From NCBI GenBank assembly GCA_025201375.1, contig JAIWZP010000020.1, forward strand, positions 372,001-436,000: 64,000 bases of DNA. The letters run 5' to 3'. Under the pieces are notes generated by a model that had not been told where the DNA came from, did not search any database, and saw only the letters and a program-made list of their open reading frames with translations. The position numbers and the translations under genes were made by a program. Every line of letters begins with the position of its first letter. The first letter of the stretch is position 1. Below, one piece after another: positions 1 through 11,420 of this stretch. Source of the stretch: Gongronella butleri. Its lineage: Eukaryota; Mucoromycota; Mucoromycetes; Mucorales; Cunninghamellaceae.

Positions 1-1091
1 TTCAAGGTACAAAGAAAAAGGAAGCGTTTATCCATGGCCATTGACATTGATCTTTTTTTTTTCAGGACTTTTTGCCCGAATTGGCCAACTCGTATGGGTT
101 TGAGTACGAATTGGTGACTTACAAATGGCCGTCGTGGTTGAACGCTCAGACGGAGAAGCAGCGCACCATCTGGGGCTACAAGATCTTGTTTTTGGATGTC
201 CTTTTCCCCTTGGATCTCGAAAAGGTCATCTTTGTCGATGCGGATCAGGTAAACTTGGCCTTTTTTTTTTTTTTTTGGCGACGCCCCATGGCGTCAAGCA
301 AGGAAAAAAAAATTGAGACTGACGCGCGTTTCTTTTGTTTTGCAAAGATTGTGCGCACGGACATGAAGGAATTGGTGGACCTGGACCTGCAAGGCGCGCC
401 ATATGGCTATACCCCCTTTTGCAGCGACCGACGTGAGATGGACGGCTTCCGCTTCTGGAACCAGGGCTACTGGAAGGATCACCTCGCCGGCAGACCATAT
501 CACATTAGGTAATTTGAGAGAAAAAAAAAAGGATAAAAAAAAAAGGCTGAATTGGCCAGTTTTCGATGACTGACACGCCCTTTTTTCCCCTCTTTTTCAA
601 GCGCTCTGTACGTGGTCGACCTTGTGCGCTTCCGCCAGATGGCGGCTGGCGACCGTTTGCGCGCGACGTACCAACAATTGAGCGTCGATCCCAACTCGCT
701 TGCGAATCTCGACCAGGATCTGCCCAACAATATGATCCATGCGGTGCCCATCTTTTCACTGCCGCAGGAATGGCTCTGGTGCGAGACCTGGTGCAGCGAT
801 GAAAGCTTGACAAAGGCTAAAACCATTGATCTGGTAAGGATACAAATGTTTTTTTTTTTTAGATTTTTACGTACCCTTCTCATTCCTCTTTTATTTTAGT
901 GCAACAATCCACTGACCAAGGAGCCCAAGCTGGACCGTGCGCGCCGCCAGGTGCCCGAATGGGCCACGTACGACTCGCAAATAGAGGCGATTCGCCAGCG
1001 ATTCTTGCAACAGCAGCAAACGCAGTCATTGGTCGCCACGCCGGCCCCCAGCACCAAGATACATCCTACGCACGTCAAGGACGAGCTGTAA
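1..1091 (+). CDS. UDP-glucose:glycoprotein glucosyltransferase, C-terminal part (5' truncated)
   Basis: This is the catalytic C-terminus of UGGT, the ER folding sensor that re-glucosylates misfolded N-glycoproteins so that calnexin rebinds them. The visible exons are 66-248, 348-508, 602-833 and 900-1091, giving 255 residues. Bases 1-65 are the end of an intron and the rest of the gene lies upstream. The GT24-type catalytic domain is recognisable from KVIFVDADQ (the metal-binding DxD-type motif), [59 protein letters not shown] and WCSDESL. All four exons join in frame (phases 0, 2, 0). The protein ends in KDEL immediately before the TAA at 1089-1091. That is a classical ER-retrieval signal and fits the expected lumenal location. 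Very confident on family. Confidence 0.96.
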
Positions 1092-2262
1092 AAACCCATC
1101 CACAGACATTAAAAGCAATTTATTGGGCGTGCTTTTAGCGCGCAATACTGTAGTGACATTGAAAAAAGAACGATGCAATTGGTGAGACAATGAGGGAGAG
1201 GGAGAGTGAGAGTGAGAGAGAAAAAAAAAAAAAAAAGAGGAGGAGCAGAGGAGTGTGGAAACGAGATTTGACGTTGTCAAGGCTGTCCAATCCTTTTTGA
1301 TACGCTTTCTTGCATTTTGGCAGAACACGCTCAGTGCTTTCTTGAAGTTGCAGGTGTGTTCTTATAAAATACCTGATTGTTTCAGGGCGACCGTGTGCAG
1401 ATGCATGAAAAATGGGCTGTCGCTCTTGAATCTCTATAGAATGGGACCAAATTCACCGCAACCCGATCAAAATTGGCGGAAAAAGAAACTTTTTCAACAA
1501 ATTCTTTCATGGCGACGAGGACAGTCTAATCGACCTGAGTGTGCTCGGTCACCGTCGAGTGCGTGGATTTCCGTGTAATCGAATCTTGGACTAGCAAGAA
1601 AAAGCTGGCCTGACCACCAAAAAGAATATAAGGACGCGTTCACTCACTTTTTTTCTTTTTTCTTTTTTTCCTTTTTTACCTTCTGTGTTGCAAAAATCGA
1701 CGCGGATACTTTGAAAAAGGGGGATGAAAAAAGAAAAGAAAAAAGGGGCGGGAGTTCTCTCTCTCTCTTTTTTTTTTCTCGTCATTTTCTCCCGCCCCTG
1801 ATGCGTCAATTGATTTTTCATCAATGACAAGGATGCGTCACGCATTACTCTCGCTCGGACAGCTGCTCATCCGGCTCCAATGTACATCTATTTAGCTCGC
1901 AATTCTGCGTCAGCCATCCATGTTTTTTTTAATGCAGCCATCCAATGGGCACAAAAGTCAAAATAGGATGTATGAGCAAGATGAGAAGGCCGGGAACCAA
2001 TTTCTCCCTGAATGGATGGGCCGAATCAGACTATTCGCTGCATTTACTTTTTTTATCCATTGTGCCGGTGCAATTTCGGCGCTGCGGATCGATCCGCAAC
2101 GCATGATGACGCGACATGTCCTTTTAGAAGCATCCCGGCGGCAAGCACGGGGGAGTGGGCCTTGCTTCTTACTTGTAACTTTGTGCACTTTTTTTAAGAC
2201 GTTCAACTTTCTGTGCGCGCATCGTTGATTTTTTTCTCGCTTTTCTTGTTTTTTTTTTTACA
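1092..2262. other. Intergenic, no gene seen; contains a diverged repeat fragment
   Basis: There is no coding signal beyond short ORFs made by homopolymer tracts. Bases about 1395-1540 match the tail of the dispersed repeat called family C here, seen at 32.4 kb and 45.05 kb. Shared landmarks are a TTGAATCTCT-like stretch, GATCAAAATTGG, CTTTTTCAACAAATT and GTCTAATCGAC. The last ~100 bases before 2263 are T-rich, as in most 5' regions of this window. Confidence 0.6.
1395..1540 (+). repeat. Dispersed repeat family C, partial diverged copy
   Basis: By eye this is homologous to 32405-32545 and 45050-45160 in the same orientation. The ordered blocks are a TGAATCTCT block, a GAACGAAACC/GAATGGGACC block, a GATCAAAATTGGC block, ACTTTTTCAACAAA, and GTCTAGTC/GTCTAATCGACC. 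Only the 3' part of the longer family C unit is present. It is non-coding, and the exact borders are approximate. Confidence 0.6.
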
Positions 2263-3784
2263 ATGACGATAGCGGGTTTTAGCGAGAACCGACCAGGACG
2301 CATTGACACACTATCGGAAGAGCAGGAGGCGACCCTCAAGGAGATGTGGACGGACATGCTAAAGGTGTTCGTGCAGCCTGGCAAGCCATGGACGGCGGCA
2401 ATGGCCGAGAAAGAGGCAAATAATGCGGATGACGGAGGGAAAAGATCGAAATGGAGCTTTCGCAAAGCGGATGGGCCCGTAAAGGACTTGTTTACGGGCA
2501 CGACCAAGAACCCGCAATGGCTGTCGCTGCCATTGGAAGAGGCACTGCCCATGATTCCCGGCCAAGAGCTTGCACGCACATTTTGGGCAATGTGTGCAGG
2601 GGACAATCCAGACGCTGCATTGCTGCGGTTTCTGCGCGCTTGCAGGTGGGATTTGCAGGCAGGCCTCGTGCTCCTATACAACTGTCTGCGCTGGCGTATA
2701 GTTACACGCGTCGACGACATCACGGCCCTCGGTGAGCATGGCATCTACAATGAGCTTGAGCGCCTGAAAAAGGGCATGGGCCGCGCCTTTGTCGACAATT
2801 TGCACAGCAACAAGATCATCATGGGCGGACCAGACAAAAACGGCAGACCAATCGCGTGAGGATTAGAAAAAAATTGAAAAAAAGCGAAAAAAGCGTGTCT
2901 TGCATCGTTTCTTCACGCGCCGTGCTCTCCCTGACCGCGTCAATTCCTTTTTTTTTCCCAGTTACTTTAATGTGCGATTCCACAGCAAAGATGACCAAGA
3001 CGCCGAGGTGACCAAGATTTTGTGTATCTTTGTTTTAGAATGGGCAAATGTGATTGCACACCAGCCCGTTGAGAATGTGACCATGGTGTTCAACATGGAG
3101 GGGTTCTCACTGGCAAACATGGACATCGATTTTGTAAAATACCTGTTCCAATGCTTTGACGCGTTCTATCCCAACGTCATGGGCTGCTGCATCGTCCACA
3201 AGGCGCCTTGGGTGTTTTCAACGGGTAAAAGCGCCAATTTCTCACTTTTTGTTCCCCATTGTCTGCTGATCTAATTTTTTTCTCCCTGTTCAGTGTGGAG
3301 CATGATTTCGTCGGTCGTCGGCCCAATGGCGTCGCGCATCAAACTTACCAAAAATCTCGACGATTTGTCAAATTTTATTCGCCCGGAGGTGCTACCTGGC
3401 TTTTTGACGGGCGCGGTGACCCTGGAGCGCAACAACGCGATGCCAAAGTTACCTCCACCAGGCAGACTACTCTCGCACGTGCCAAAAGACGGAAAGCACG
3501 TTGAAAATGATGCATCGATGCCCGACGCATATACGAATTACCTGGCCTCGTGCGAGCAATACTTGTACCTGACATTTCTCTGGACAGCCAGCAAGTTTCC
3601 AGCGCGACACATCGAGCGCAAGCGACACGCGCAACTGCTCAGGCACGCGGCGATCCGTGCCGAGTGCATTTTGCGCGGCCGTACATCGTTCCACGACGCC
3701 GGCATCGCTGAAATCGTCGACGACAGACTCATTCTGTCCTATATGGGCAACATTGAGTCATTGGACATCACCGACGACGTGTAA
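2263..3784 (+). CDS. CRAL-TRIO (Sec14/CSR1-like) lipid-transfer protein, copy 1
   Basis: The exons are 2263-2855, 2962-3224 and 3294-3784, and the product is 448 aa. Residues about 115-165 form the CRAL-TRIO N-terminal helical region (DAALLRFLRACRWDLQAGL, LYNCLRWR). The lipid-binding CRAL-TRIO domain follows across exons 2 and 3 (VTMVFNMEGFSLANMDIDF, FYPNVMGCCIVHKAPWVFST, then SSVVGPMASRIKLTKNLDDL). Such proteins bind phosphatidylinositol or other lipids and move them between membranes. The architecture, with a long N-terminal region carrying a GTTKNPQW motif, resembles yeast Csr1/Sfh2. Donors are GTGAGG and GTAAAA. Exon 2 is 263 nt, the same length as in the paralogue at 6027, and intron phases match, so this is a tandem duplicate. 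It is about 60% identical to that paralogue by eye. An AATAAA lies 57 nt past the stop. Confidence 0.93.
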
Positions 3785-3840
3785 TCATTGAAAATAAGGG
3801 GACAAGTTACATTTGTTAATATAAAAAAATGAGGCTGATG

Positions 3841-3846
3841 AATAAA
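3841..3846 (+). terminator. Probable polyadenylation signal AATAAA for the first CRAL-TRIO gene
   Basis: A canonical AATAAA sits 57 nt after the TAA at 3782-3784 and is followed by AT-rich sequence. Confidence 0.5.
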
Positions 3847-3954
3847 GAGCAGGTGTGCTAACTCGCGTAACTTGTCGTACGACGTGTCCATGTGAGAAAC
3901 TTGCCTAGCCGCTTGAATCAATAAAAAAAGTGGGAAGCGCGTTGATATATCATC

Positions 3955-4320
3955 ACTGTAAGTCATTGTACATGAATTTATAGCCGTTTCGGTACGCAGA
4001 TTAATCAGTGAATAGGAAATGGGATAAACTAGTGGTCCTAAAACTTGATACAGGGATTGCTGGTTGGGTCGGCTGGATGTCTGTGCAAGTTCCATGCAAT
4101 CCAGGTACCTTCGACCCGAAAAAAATGAAATTTTTTTTATTTTTTTGACGGAAACACGCGATTGCTCGCCATCCACGAGGACCATACGAATGACACCAAT
4201 ATTTTCAAGTTGTCTGACGCACGGGCACAGGATTGTACTAAAACGCATCTGTCATTGCATCATCAGAAGATGGTTGCAAAAAGTCACGCGATTACATTAA
4301 AAAACTGGGCCGAATTCTCT
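3955..4320 (+). repeat. Dispersed repeat family B, copy 1
   Basis: This ~360-bp non-coding repeat recurs at about 59680-60045 in the same orientation. Shared ordered blocks include an ATTTCGGC/TTTCGGTACGC stretch, GTGCAAGTTCCAT, GACGGAAAC/TTACGGAAACC, CGATTGCTCGCCA/CGATTGCTTGCCA, an AACGCGTCTGTCATTGCATC/AACGCATCTGTCATTGCATC block and CATCAGAAGATG/CGTCAAATGATG. It sits between the first CRAL-TRIO gene and the decayed copy. It may have replaced or disrupted the decayed copy's first two exons. Confidence 0.7.
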
Positions 4321-4498
4321 CATTTGAGCTTCCTGCAACCGAAAAGGATTCATGGCGCCCATGGCAACTGGTTATTCATATGAAATCAATTCTATCAAAG
4401 CATACTTCATAGCTGGTTTGGGTGGTGTTTCCACCAAAAAGTCGTCCTGACACTTTAACTCGCATTGGCACGTCAAATTTGTGCCTTTTCTTGTCCAG

Positions 4499-4986
4499 TG
4501 TGGACCGTGATTTCTCGCCTGTCGTTGGCCCAATGCCATCTCGTATCAAGTACACCAAGAATCTGGGCGACCTGTCAAACTTTATTTATTCCGGCTGTGC
4601 TACCTTGTGTTTTAGCGAGTGCAGCGGCCCCTGGAGCACAACAATTCGATGCCAGAGGGCGTGATGGCCTGGCAGCCTGCTACCACGCGTAATTCGACGA
4701 ATAGTACGAGAAAAAAATGCTACACATGTCTGAAATATCAGATACAAAAATCATCTGTTTGCGTGCAAGCAATGTTTTTACTAGCCGACATTCCTCTTAC
4801 CAGCGGCATTTCGGCGTTGTGACACGCACAGTGGGGGTCAAGCAAGCAACAGTCTGCGACTGAGAGCGTCCTGTGCGTGCCCAAGACCTTTTGCAAAACA
4901 CCAAGGTTGCCCAAATCGTAAATGATAGACTCTCTTACGCCTACATGGGCAACCTTGGCCCACTGGGCATCACCGACGACGTGTGA
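4499..4986 (+). pseudogene. Decayed CRAL-TRIO gene, exon-3 remnant
   Basis: This stretch is homologous to exon 3 of the gene at 2263-3784 (3294-3784). It starts right after a preserved intron acceptor (TTGTCCAG ending at 4498). An early part still reads VVGPMPSRIKYTKNLGDLSNF in one frame. It then breaks up through frameshifts and a large deletion. It regains similarity at the very end, where YMGNLGPLGITDDV and TGA at 4984-4986 match the YMGNIESLDITDDV ending of the intact gene. The sequence just beyond, with GATAATAAAAAAAGTGGG near 5160, also resembles the 3' flank of copy 1 (about 3920-3940). The duplication therefore included flanking DNA. No exon 1 or 2 counterpart is visible; repeat family B lies where they should be. 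Confidence 0.85.
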
Positions 4987-6026
4987 TCTTTGATAAAAAC
5001 AAAGGGAGTTGCGACGCCATTCATTTGCGCGGCGAATGGCTAAACTCAGCCCGCGAGGCTAAAACAAGGTTTAATATCGGCCAAACGTGCTTGCTCGTCT
5101 TGGCTTGCCTTGCTTGCCTTGCATGTCTGTCATGAATATCGCCCAATTGCGTTAGAAAGATAATAAAAAAAGTGGGGGACGCCAAATCGGCGAATATCAG
5201 TGCACGCGTTGCCAAAATTAGTGATCTGCCAGGGACCAATTCCCTCTCTAACCCAGAAAACTAAATGAAATGCAATTGGGAGCCAGATCATTGGCGCAAG
5301 CATCTTTTGCAGTCCGCGATCCGCCTCCTTGGACTTGACCCCCACCCACCGCTCCAAAGTTGATCATCCACATTTTGCTTGCTTTCATGATATAAATGCG
5401 CCTGGCAAACATAACAAAAAGCAAGCCTTTCTTGGATGATGCATCTTGATCTTGGTGGTCGGACAGGGCCGCAGCTCCATTGGTGAAAGTGTCAATTGAG
5501 CGTGGACCATCTTAAAATACCAAGAAAAAAGGCACAATTTCAACAAAAAATCCACGACAGGCACGTGATTCCCATGCTCTTTTCTTTTCGCGCGTGCTGC
5601 GCGACACACAAACATGAAAGAAAAAATCCAGAGAGACCGCATCAGCCTCCTAAAAACAAAAAAAATCAAGTCGTAAGCATGATCTTGCTCTTTGGGCTCT
5701 TCGTCACACTTGCGCGGCCCGGTCACGACAGTTGCAAAAGTGATGTCAGGTTGCCAAAATGAAATCCGGCGGGCCCTCAAAATATCGAATGGGGAGGAAC
5801 ACGAGCAATCCTGTGGGAAATCAGGATGGAGCGTGCCTGGATGATGGCAAACTCTAAAAAATTGGGGTTGCACCAGGCAAAAAAACACCTTGCTGGAATG
5901 ACCATTTTAAAAGCACGGCCGGTGATGCACACTTGTTCATTTCTTCTTTTTTTTCTTCACTTTTTTTCTTTTTTTTCCCACTTTTTTTCTCTTTCCCTTC
6001 CTTTTTTTTATAATTTGCATCATCCA
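4987..6026. other. Intergenic, upstream of second CRAL-TRIO gene; no gene seen
   Basis: Only short chance ORFs are present. A GCTTGCCTTGCTTGCCTTGC direct repeat lies at 5102-5121. The first part retains similarity to the 3' flank of copy 1. The final 90 bases are a T/C-rich 5' leader of the kind that precedes most start codons here. Confidence 0.5.
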
Positions 6027-7489
6027 ATGACTGTCAATACCCCCACATCGCTTCCCGGTCGTATCAGCACGCTGACCGCCGAGCAAGAGGTCATGTTGAA
6101 GGAGACGTGGCAAGAGCTGCTCCAGATCTTTAAGCAGGAGGGTCAACCATGGACGCCTGCGGACAAGCCCAAGAAGGAAGAGGTCAAAAAGTCGCGTTGG
6201 GGCTTTGGCGGCGGCAGTGCCGAGCCTGAGAAGGATGTGTTTATGGGCGCGACCAAGAACCCCGACTGGTTGAACTTGCCCCTGGAACAGGCGATCCCCC
6301 TGATTCCCGGAAAGGAGCTCGAGGTCACGTTTTGGACTATGGTTTGCACAGACAACCCCGATGCCGTCGTCCTGCGCTTCCTGCGCGCGCGCAAGTGGGA
6401 CAAGCAGGCCGCGCTCAACATGCTGCTCAACTGTCTGCGCTGGCGCATCGTCGAGCGCACCGATGACATTGTCTCGCTTGGCGAAAACGGCCTAAAGGAG
6501 GAATTGGACAGACTCAAGCCCGGCATGGGCCAAGCCTTTATTGAGAATTTGCACTCCAACAAGGCCGTCATTGGTGGACCTGCCAAGGATGGCTACCCAA
6601 TTGCGTAAGTTTTTAAGGAAAAAGAGGAAATAAAAAAGAGGCAAATGACGCGCTTTTATTCACGCGTTTTTTTTTTTTTTACAGGTACCTGAACCCGCGC
6701 TTCCACAAAAAGGAAGACCAGGACCACGAGGTGATCAAGATCATGACCATCTACTTTATGGAGAGCTCGCGCATGGTGGTGCACCAGCCTGTCGAGGCCG
6801 CATGCATTGTTTTCAACATGGATGGCTTCACGTTGGCCAATTGGGACTTTGAATTCATCAAGTTCCTCGTCAAGTGCTTTGAGGCCTATTACCCCGAGAC
6901 GCTTGGCTACGCCATCATTCACAAGGCCCCCTGGGTCTTTTCTACCCGTAAATGACAAAAAAATCACAAGAAAAAAATCACGGGACGCGACGCGTATGGA
7001 CTCAATACTTTTTTTTTTATATTAGTTTGGAGCATGGTGACGCCGATTCTCGATCCGGTTGTCGCGTCCAAGTTCCGTTTCACCAAGACAAACGAGGAGC
7101 TTGCTGCCTTCATTGACGAGGCGCTCATTCCCGACTTTATCATGGGCACGGGCACCATTGAGAAGAACACGGTGATCCCCACGCTGCCTCCCGCGGGCAT
7201 TCTGCTGAGCGAGCGCATTGAAAAGGCCGAATACAAAGTGTACAGCGCGCAATGCGCGCAATACCTGGAGAGCACGGCCACGTGGATCAAAACCGATACC
7301 CCCGCCAAGGACGACTCGCGCGTCACGGTTGCCCGCTCGCTCCGCCACGCCGTCGTGCGCAACGACGATCATTTGCGCGGCCGCACACACTTCCACGACA
7401 GCGGACTCGTCGAGGCCAAGGATGATCGCTTGATCCTCACCTTCTTTGGCAACATGGAGCCATTGGACATCACGGACGACGTCCTCTAA
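6027..7489 (+). CDS. CRAL-TRIO (Sec14/CSR1-like) lipid-transfer protein, copy 2
   Basis: The exons are 6027-6604, 6685-6947 and 7026-7489, giving 434 aa. The start at 6027 (MTVNTPTSLPGR) was chosen because the preceding 67 in-frame codons translate a poly-pyrimidine leader and have no counterpart in the paralogue. The CRAL-TRIO N region is DAVVLRFLRARKWDKQAAL followed by LNCLRWR. The lipid-binding fold follows with ACIVFNMDGFTLANWDFEF, YYPETLGYAIIHKAPWVFST and TPILDPVVASKFRFTK, ending in PLDITDDVL. Intron positions and phases are identical to copy 1, including a 263-nt middle exon. Basic and charged positions are better conserved with the family here than in copy 1, so this is probably the ancestral-like copy. 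The expected role is phosphatidylinositol/lipid transfer in cytosol, lipid droplets or endomembranes (inferred from the family). Confidence 0.94.
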
Positions 7490-7554
7490 TCTAATTTATC
7501 ATTTTAGCCATTTTTTTTTGTCTTTTGTAAATCACACGCGCCACGTGTAGCGCC

Positions 7555-7560
7555 AATAAA
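7555..7560 (+). terminator. Probable polyadenylation signal AATAAA
   Basis: The signal lies 66 nt after the stop of the second CRAL-TRIO gene and is followed by AT-rich DNA. Confidence 0.5.
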
Positions 7561-7793
7561 CTAATTGTAGAACTATTTTTTGTATGAAAACGCTTCCGTC
7601 ATGATGCCGTCATCTTTTTTTTCCGAGAATAGGATGAGAGGAGAGAATAAGGTTTATGAAAAAAAAAAAAGAACAAGGCGAGGCCAAAAAAGGGAGTGCA
7701 AACGCGCAATTGCGTGTCATTCTCCAACCAAAAAAAAAAAAAAAAGAAGGAATTACAGAGTTAAAATAATGGGAGGGGAGAGTGGGAAGCCGC

Positions 7794-9338
7794 TCAATCT
7801 TTCTTTTTCGCGGCTGTGGCGGCACGTGCGGCGGCGGGGGATGCTGTCGGTGTTGTCTGGGTAGTGGATGGGCGCGACGCGATGGGGGTCGAAGCCACGC
7901 TGGGTGAGGACGACGTGGTTTGCACGTTTTGCGGCTGGTTGTGCTGCTTTTCTTGCATTTCTTGCTGTTCTTGATGCTGCTCTTGCTGTTGCTGGAGCGC
8001 AGACGCCTGCTCGACAACTTGAGTAAGCGATTGGCCCCCAGTCATGCGCGTCCACACGTAATCCTGGGCAATCGTGGTGATGGCGCCTCGCAAAACATCA
8101 ACTATCTTGTCGTCGACCCATTCATTCTCCTCATAAGGGATATCAAGCCAGGGCAGCGGGATCGATTGCGAGAGTGTCTGGAACGTCAATTGGTGCGTGG
8201 GGTCGTGCAGCACAATGGCATACATCAATTGCGGCGGAACAATGTCTGTCTCGTTGCCAAAGATCGATTTCAGCGGCTGGATCACCATGAACACAGGGCA
8301 TTGCAGCACTGGCACTGTCCCGTACTCGGACGAGTACGACATCCGCTTCTCAGGAGGGGTATAATGCGTCTTTACAAGATGATCCACATTCGCCTAGTTG
8401 AAAAAGAATAAAAAAAAAAAAAAAAAGGTGAGAAATGGTGCGAAATCAACAGAATGAGATGAGGAACTGCAGCTAGGATTGGGCCTATGGATATCAAACG
8501 TGCCCCCTTTTTCCTTTTTTTTCCCCCCCCCCTCATTGTCCCTCGTTTTCTCTCTTTTTTTCCACCCACTTTCTAAAGAATTTACCTTTGCCAATTTTGT
8601 GCCCTCGACGACGCCATCGCACATGTTGAGTTCCCTTGTGTTGTGTTCTTCGTCGTCTTGAAAGGCCTTGCGCACAATGACCTGACCGGTCTCTGTTTGC
8701 TCCATGACGCGTGCAAATGAGCGATAGACGAGGGCATCGATGCCATGATAGCCCTTCATCTCGTGCGATAGCCACACCTCGACGAGCTCGTGCTCCGAGA
8801 TGGGCGGGGCCACGGTCTCGAGGATCTGGGTCGTCAGATTGCGCAGATTCGAGCCCAATTTCTCAATGGTGTCCTTGTTCACGAGCGAATGCAGGTGTTT
8901 CACGCGTTCCTCCAGCAACGAGTCCGACGACTGCACCGTCCGATTGATCTGGTCCGTCGTGCTCTTCACTGCAGCCGTCGCTTGCGCCAAAAGCGAATTG
9001 CCCCACGACATCCAACTGCCACCGGCCTCTTCTTGCGCAAACGTCGATGGCTCGCTCCTTGGCGCCGTCTTGGTCGCATTCTCGGTCGGCTGAGCCGCTG
9101 AAGTTGCCGCACCCTTGTCCGTGCCTTCCTGCGGCGCCGTCGAATAGTTGGAGATCTCATCGAGGAAGCTCATCAGGTCATTGGAGTCGGCCGCCGCATT
9201 GGACGCCGCCTTTGGCGCCGCCGCATCAACAGATGACGCGCCGTCACTCAGCTCCAGCGACGCAAGAAACTTCTCGGCCTCTAAAAGACTCGAATTGGCA
9301 TTCGCACCGGGCGGTTGCTCATTGGGACCGGAAGACAT
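7794..9338 (-). CDS. mtc1: Maintenance of telomere capping 1 (MTC1)-like protein
   Basis: The exons on the minus strand are 9338-8586 and 8393-7794, giving 450 aa with the join in phase 0. The N-terminal half is Ala/Ser/Thr-rich, with SLLEAEKFLASLELSD and a short LMSFLDEISNYS acidic/aromatic motif. The central part is the conserved core: SWMSWGNSLLAQA, ILETVAPPISEHELVEVWLS, MKGYHGIDALVYRSFARVME, PVLQCPVFMVIQPL and DVLRGAITTIAQDYVWTRM. Gln-rich and Ala/Thr-rich tails end in KKKD. This pattern matches the fungal MTC1 family, whose yeast member is linked genetically to telomere capping and whose biochemical role is unsettled. The frame is open upstream of 9338, but that part translates into Phe/Lys-rich low complexity and is read here as 5' UTR. 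It is convergent with the CRAL-TRIO gene, 304 bp apart. Confidence 0.82.
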
Positions 9339-10727
9339 GGCAAAAAAATAAAGAAGCAATAAGGAAACGGGGTGAGAAAATAGAAAATAAAATAAAAACG
9401 AGGAAGAAAAAGGCGCCTTGGGTCGAGCAGGTGCCCGCTTCTTTTTTGTCATTTTGAAACCCCGCCGCGCGCCGTGCCCTGGCAAGCTATAAAGATGGCC
9501 GTGCACCCTTTGTCTCACGTGTGCTTTTGTGCCTTTTAATGCCACCGTGCGCAGTGGAAAAAAAAAGCAAAAAAGATGGCAGAGGAAATGAAAAACAGCA
9601 AGAATGGCTGTGTCAACCATGAAAAAAAAACAGAGAAAAAGCGGTATTTAAGCGTTTTGCCGACAGTCTCAAGGCCATCTGCTCCTTTGACCAGCTGAAT
9701 CGCTGCAAACTGTACACACGGTTTCTTGCATAATTCATCCATAGATGCATAACCTTTTTTTGTCCATTGCAATATTATTTTCTCAAGAAAACGAGAAGAA
9801 AAGATTTCTTGGCGGTCTAATCACAATTTTCTCTCGTGCCCGCCAATCAATCTCGGTTTTTAATGCACAACATGCTGATAAGCAGACACGACCCAGGCAT
9901 ATGCAGCTTGTTTCATGCACCTCAGGTCAAATGCGTTGGAAAATCCCAATTAAAGGCCAGATTGCACTAAAATGGTGATCTTGCGCCATCCGGCGGTCGC
10001 AGCACTACGGGGATCGGCTCATTTGAACGGGGAAAATTGGCGCCATCGACTTGAGAGGGCAAAATCATTGTAGATCGCGACTTCAGGGGCAAATGACAAG
10101 AAAACAGCGAATATGCTTTTAACATGATTTTCCTCTTGAGCGGCCTACTCGATCCTCGTTTTTAATGCACGGTACCCAAGAAGCGTATCAGAATATTAAA
10201 CATCAACAAGGTTGAGACATATCAGCTCAAGCCCAGCAGTGTTAAAAAAAAGAATAAACAATTCAAAATGCTCCATTTAAGCCTTACTGGCGCCAGTGCC
10301 CCGAATTCTGTCAACTTTGTCCCATGAAGCAATTGAATTCACGCCTCAGCCATCAGTGTTTTCAAAACTGGGACGATTTGGTCATGTCTACACTCAGAAA
10401 CATAAAAAAACCGAAGAAAATTGGAGTTTGTAAATGACGCGGCTGAAATCATTTTTAGCTACCTTCCTAGCCATTCCCGTCGATGCGCTTTGCCCGTCCA
10501 GTTCGATCGAGCTCTTTGCCAAGGCTCTGGCATGCCCTTGGTCGCTTAGACATCCCTTTACCCCTCTTTTTCTCTTAATTTGTGACAAGACCAAACTTTT
10601 ATTGAATCCATTTCTACGAATACTAGCAAACGAGCAGATCTAGCACACCTCGCTCTCTATGCAAAGATCCATGCACCACTTGAGGTTGCCCGATTACCAG
10701 CACAAAGACCTAAAAAAGAGAAAAAAA

Positions 10728-10756
10728 CAATTGTTTCCCATTGTTTCCCATTGTTC
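10728..10756. repeat. Short tandem repeat, unit about 11 bp
   Basis: The unit TTTCCCATTG occurs in direct tandem (CAATTGTTTCCCATTGTTTCCC and onward). It looks like replication slippage with no apparent function. Confidence 0.7.
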
Positions 10757-11344
10757 AACCTTTCGCCATCGACAAAATGAGCGATGCCCAGGCGTGACCA
10801 CGAGGAGGTGAGTTGAACTTGCACGCCCGCAGGGGGAACAGGCCCCCTCTGCCCTTTTTTGACGCCCTTTGGCCCGTAGGCAAACGCCATCCGGGATTTG
10901 TGGAATAGAGCCCAGTCTTTTGTTCGATTCACCAACCTTGTCCGATCGTTTTTGCCATGCCTGGACTCCGAGTTGAACTAAAATACGTGCACCTCGCTTG
11001 ACATCAACCTCTCCACCTCACGGGTGCTGGCCACGGTGCTGGAAATGGGCTGTGCGGGATCACCCACCCCCATCCCGCGTCCCGAAGGTGTCTCCGCTCC
11101 GCTACTCTCTCGAGCACCCCCATTACAGGGTCCCCGTCGCCTTTTGGTGGGTTCCAGCGACGACAGGGACGGCGTATACGATCTTGTGACAAGGAGTTCC
11201 CAAAGATTGTCAAAAAAGGGGTCGCTCTGCTTTGTTTAACGTGGTTCAGGCGGACAACCTCCACGGCTTCTTTCTCGAGACCAGAGCGAGAGAGCTATAG
11301 AAGCTTTAGCTCGGACTTCCGTCCCCCGGGAGTCCTTGACCAAA

Positions 11345-11420
11345 GGGCATCGAGCAAAGGCAAGTCCATGAACGACACCAAAAAGGCATCGACCAAAGAG
11401 CAAGCCCATGAACAACACCC
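11345..11420 (+). repeat. Two tandem copies of a ~39-bp unit
   Basis: Copy 1 (about 11345-11380) and copy 2 (about 11384-11420) share GGCATCGA(G/C)CAAAG, GCAAG(T/C)CCATGAAC and GACACC/AACACC. It is a non-coding local duplication in the gene desert. Confidence 0.7.

Noticed and set aside
9339..9620. In-frame N-terminal extension of the MTC1-like protein
   Set aside because: It translates as Phe/Lys/Leu low complexity from homopolymers; the ATG at 9338 begins the family-like sequence and has a leader-like upstream.
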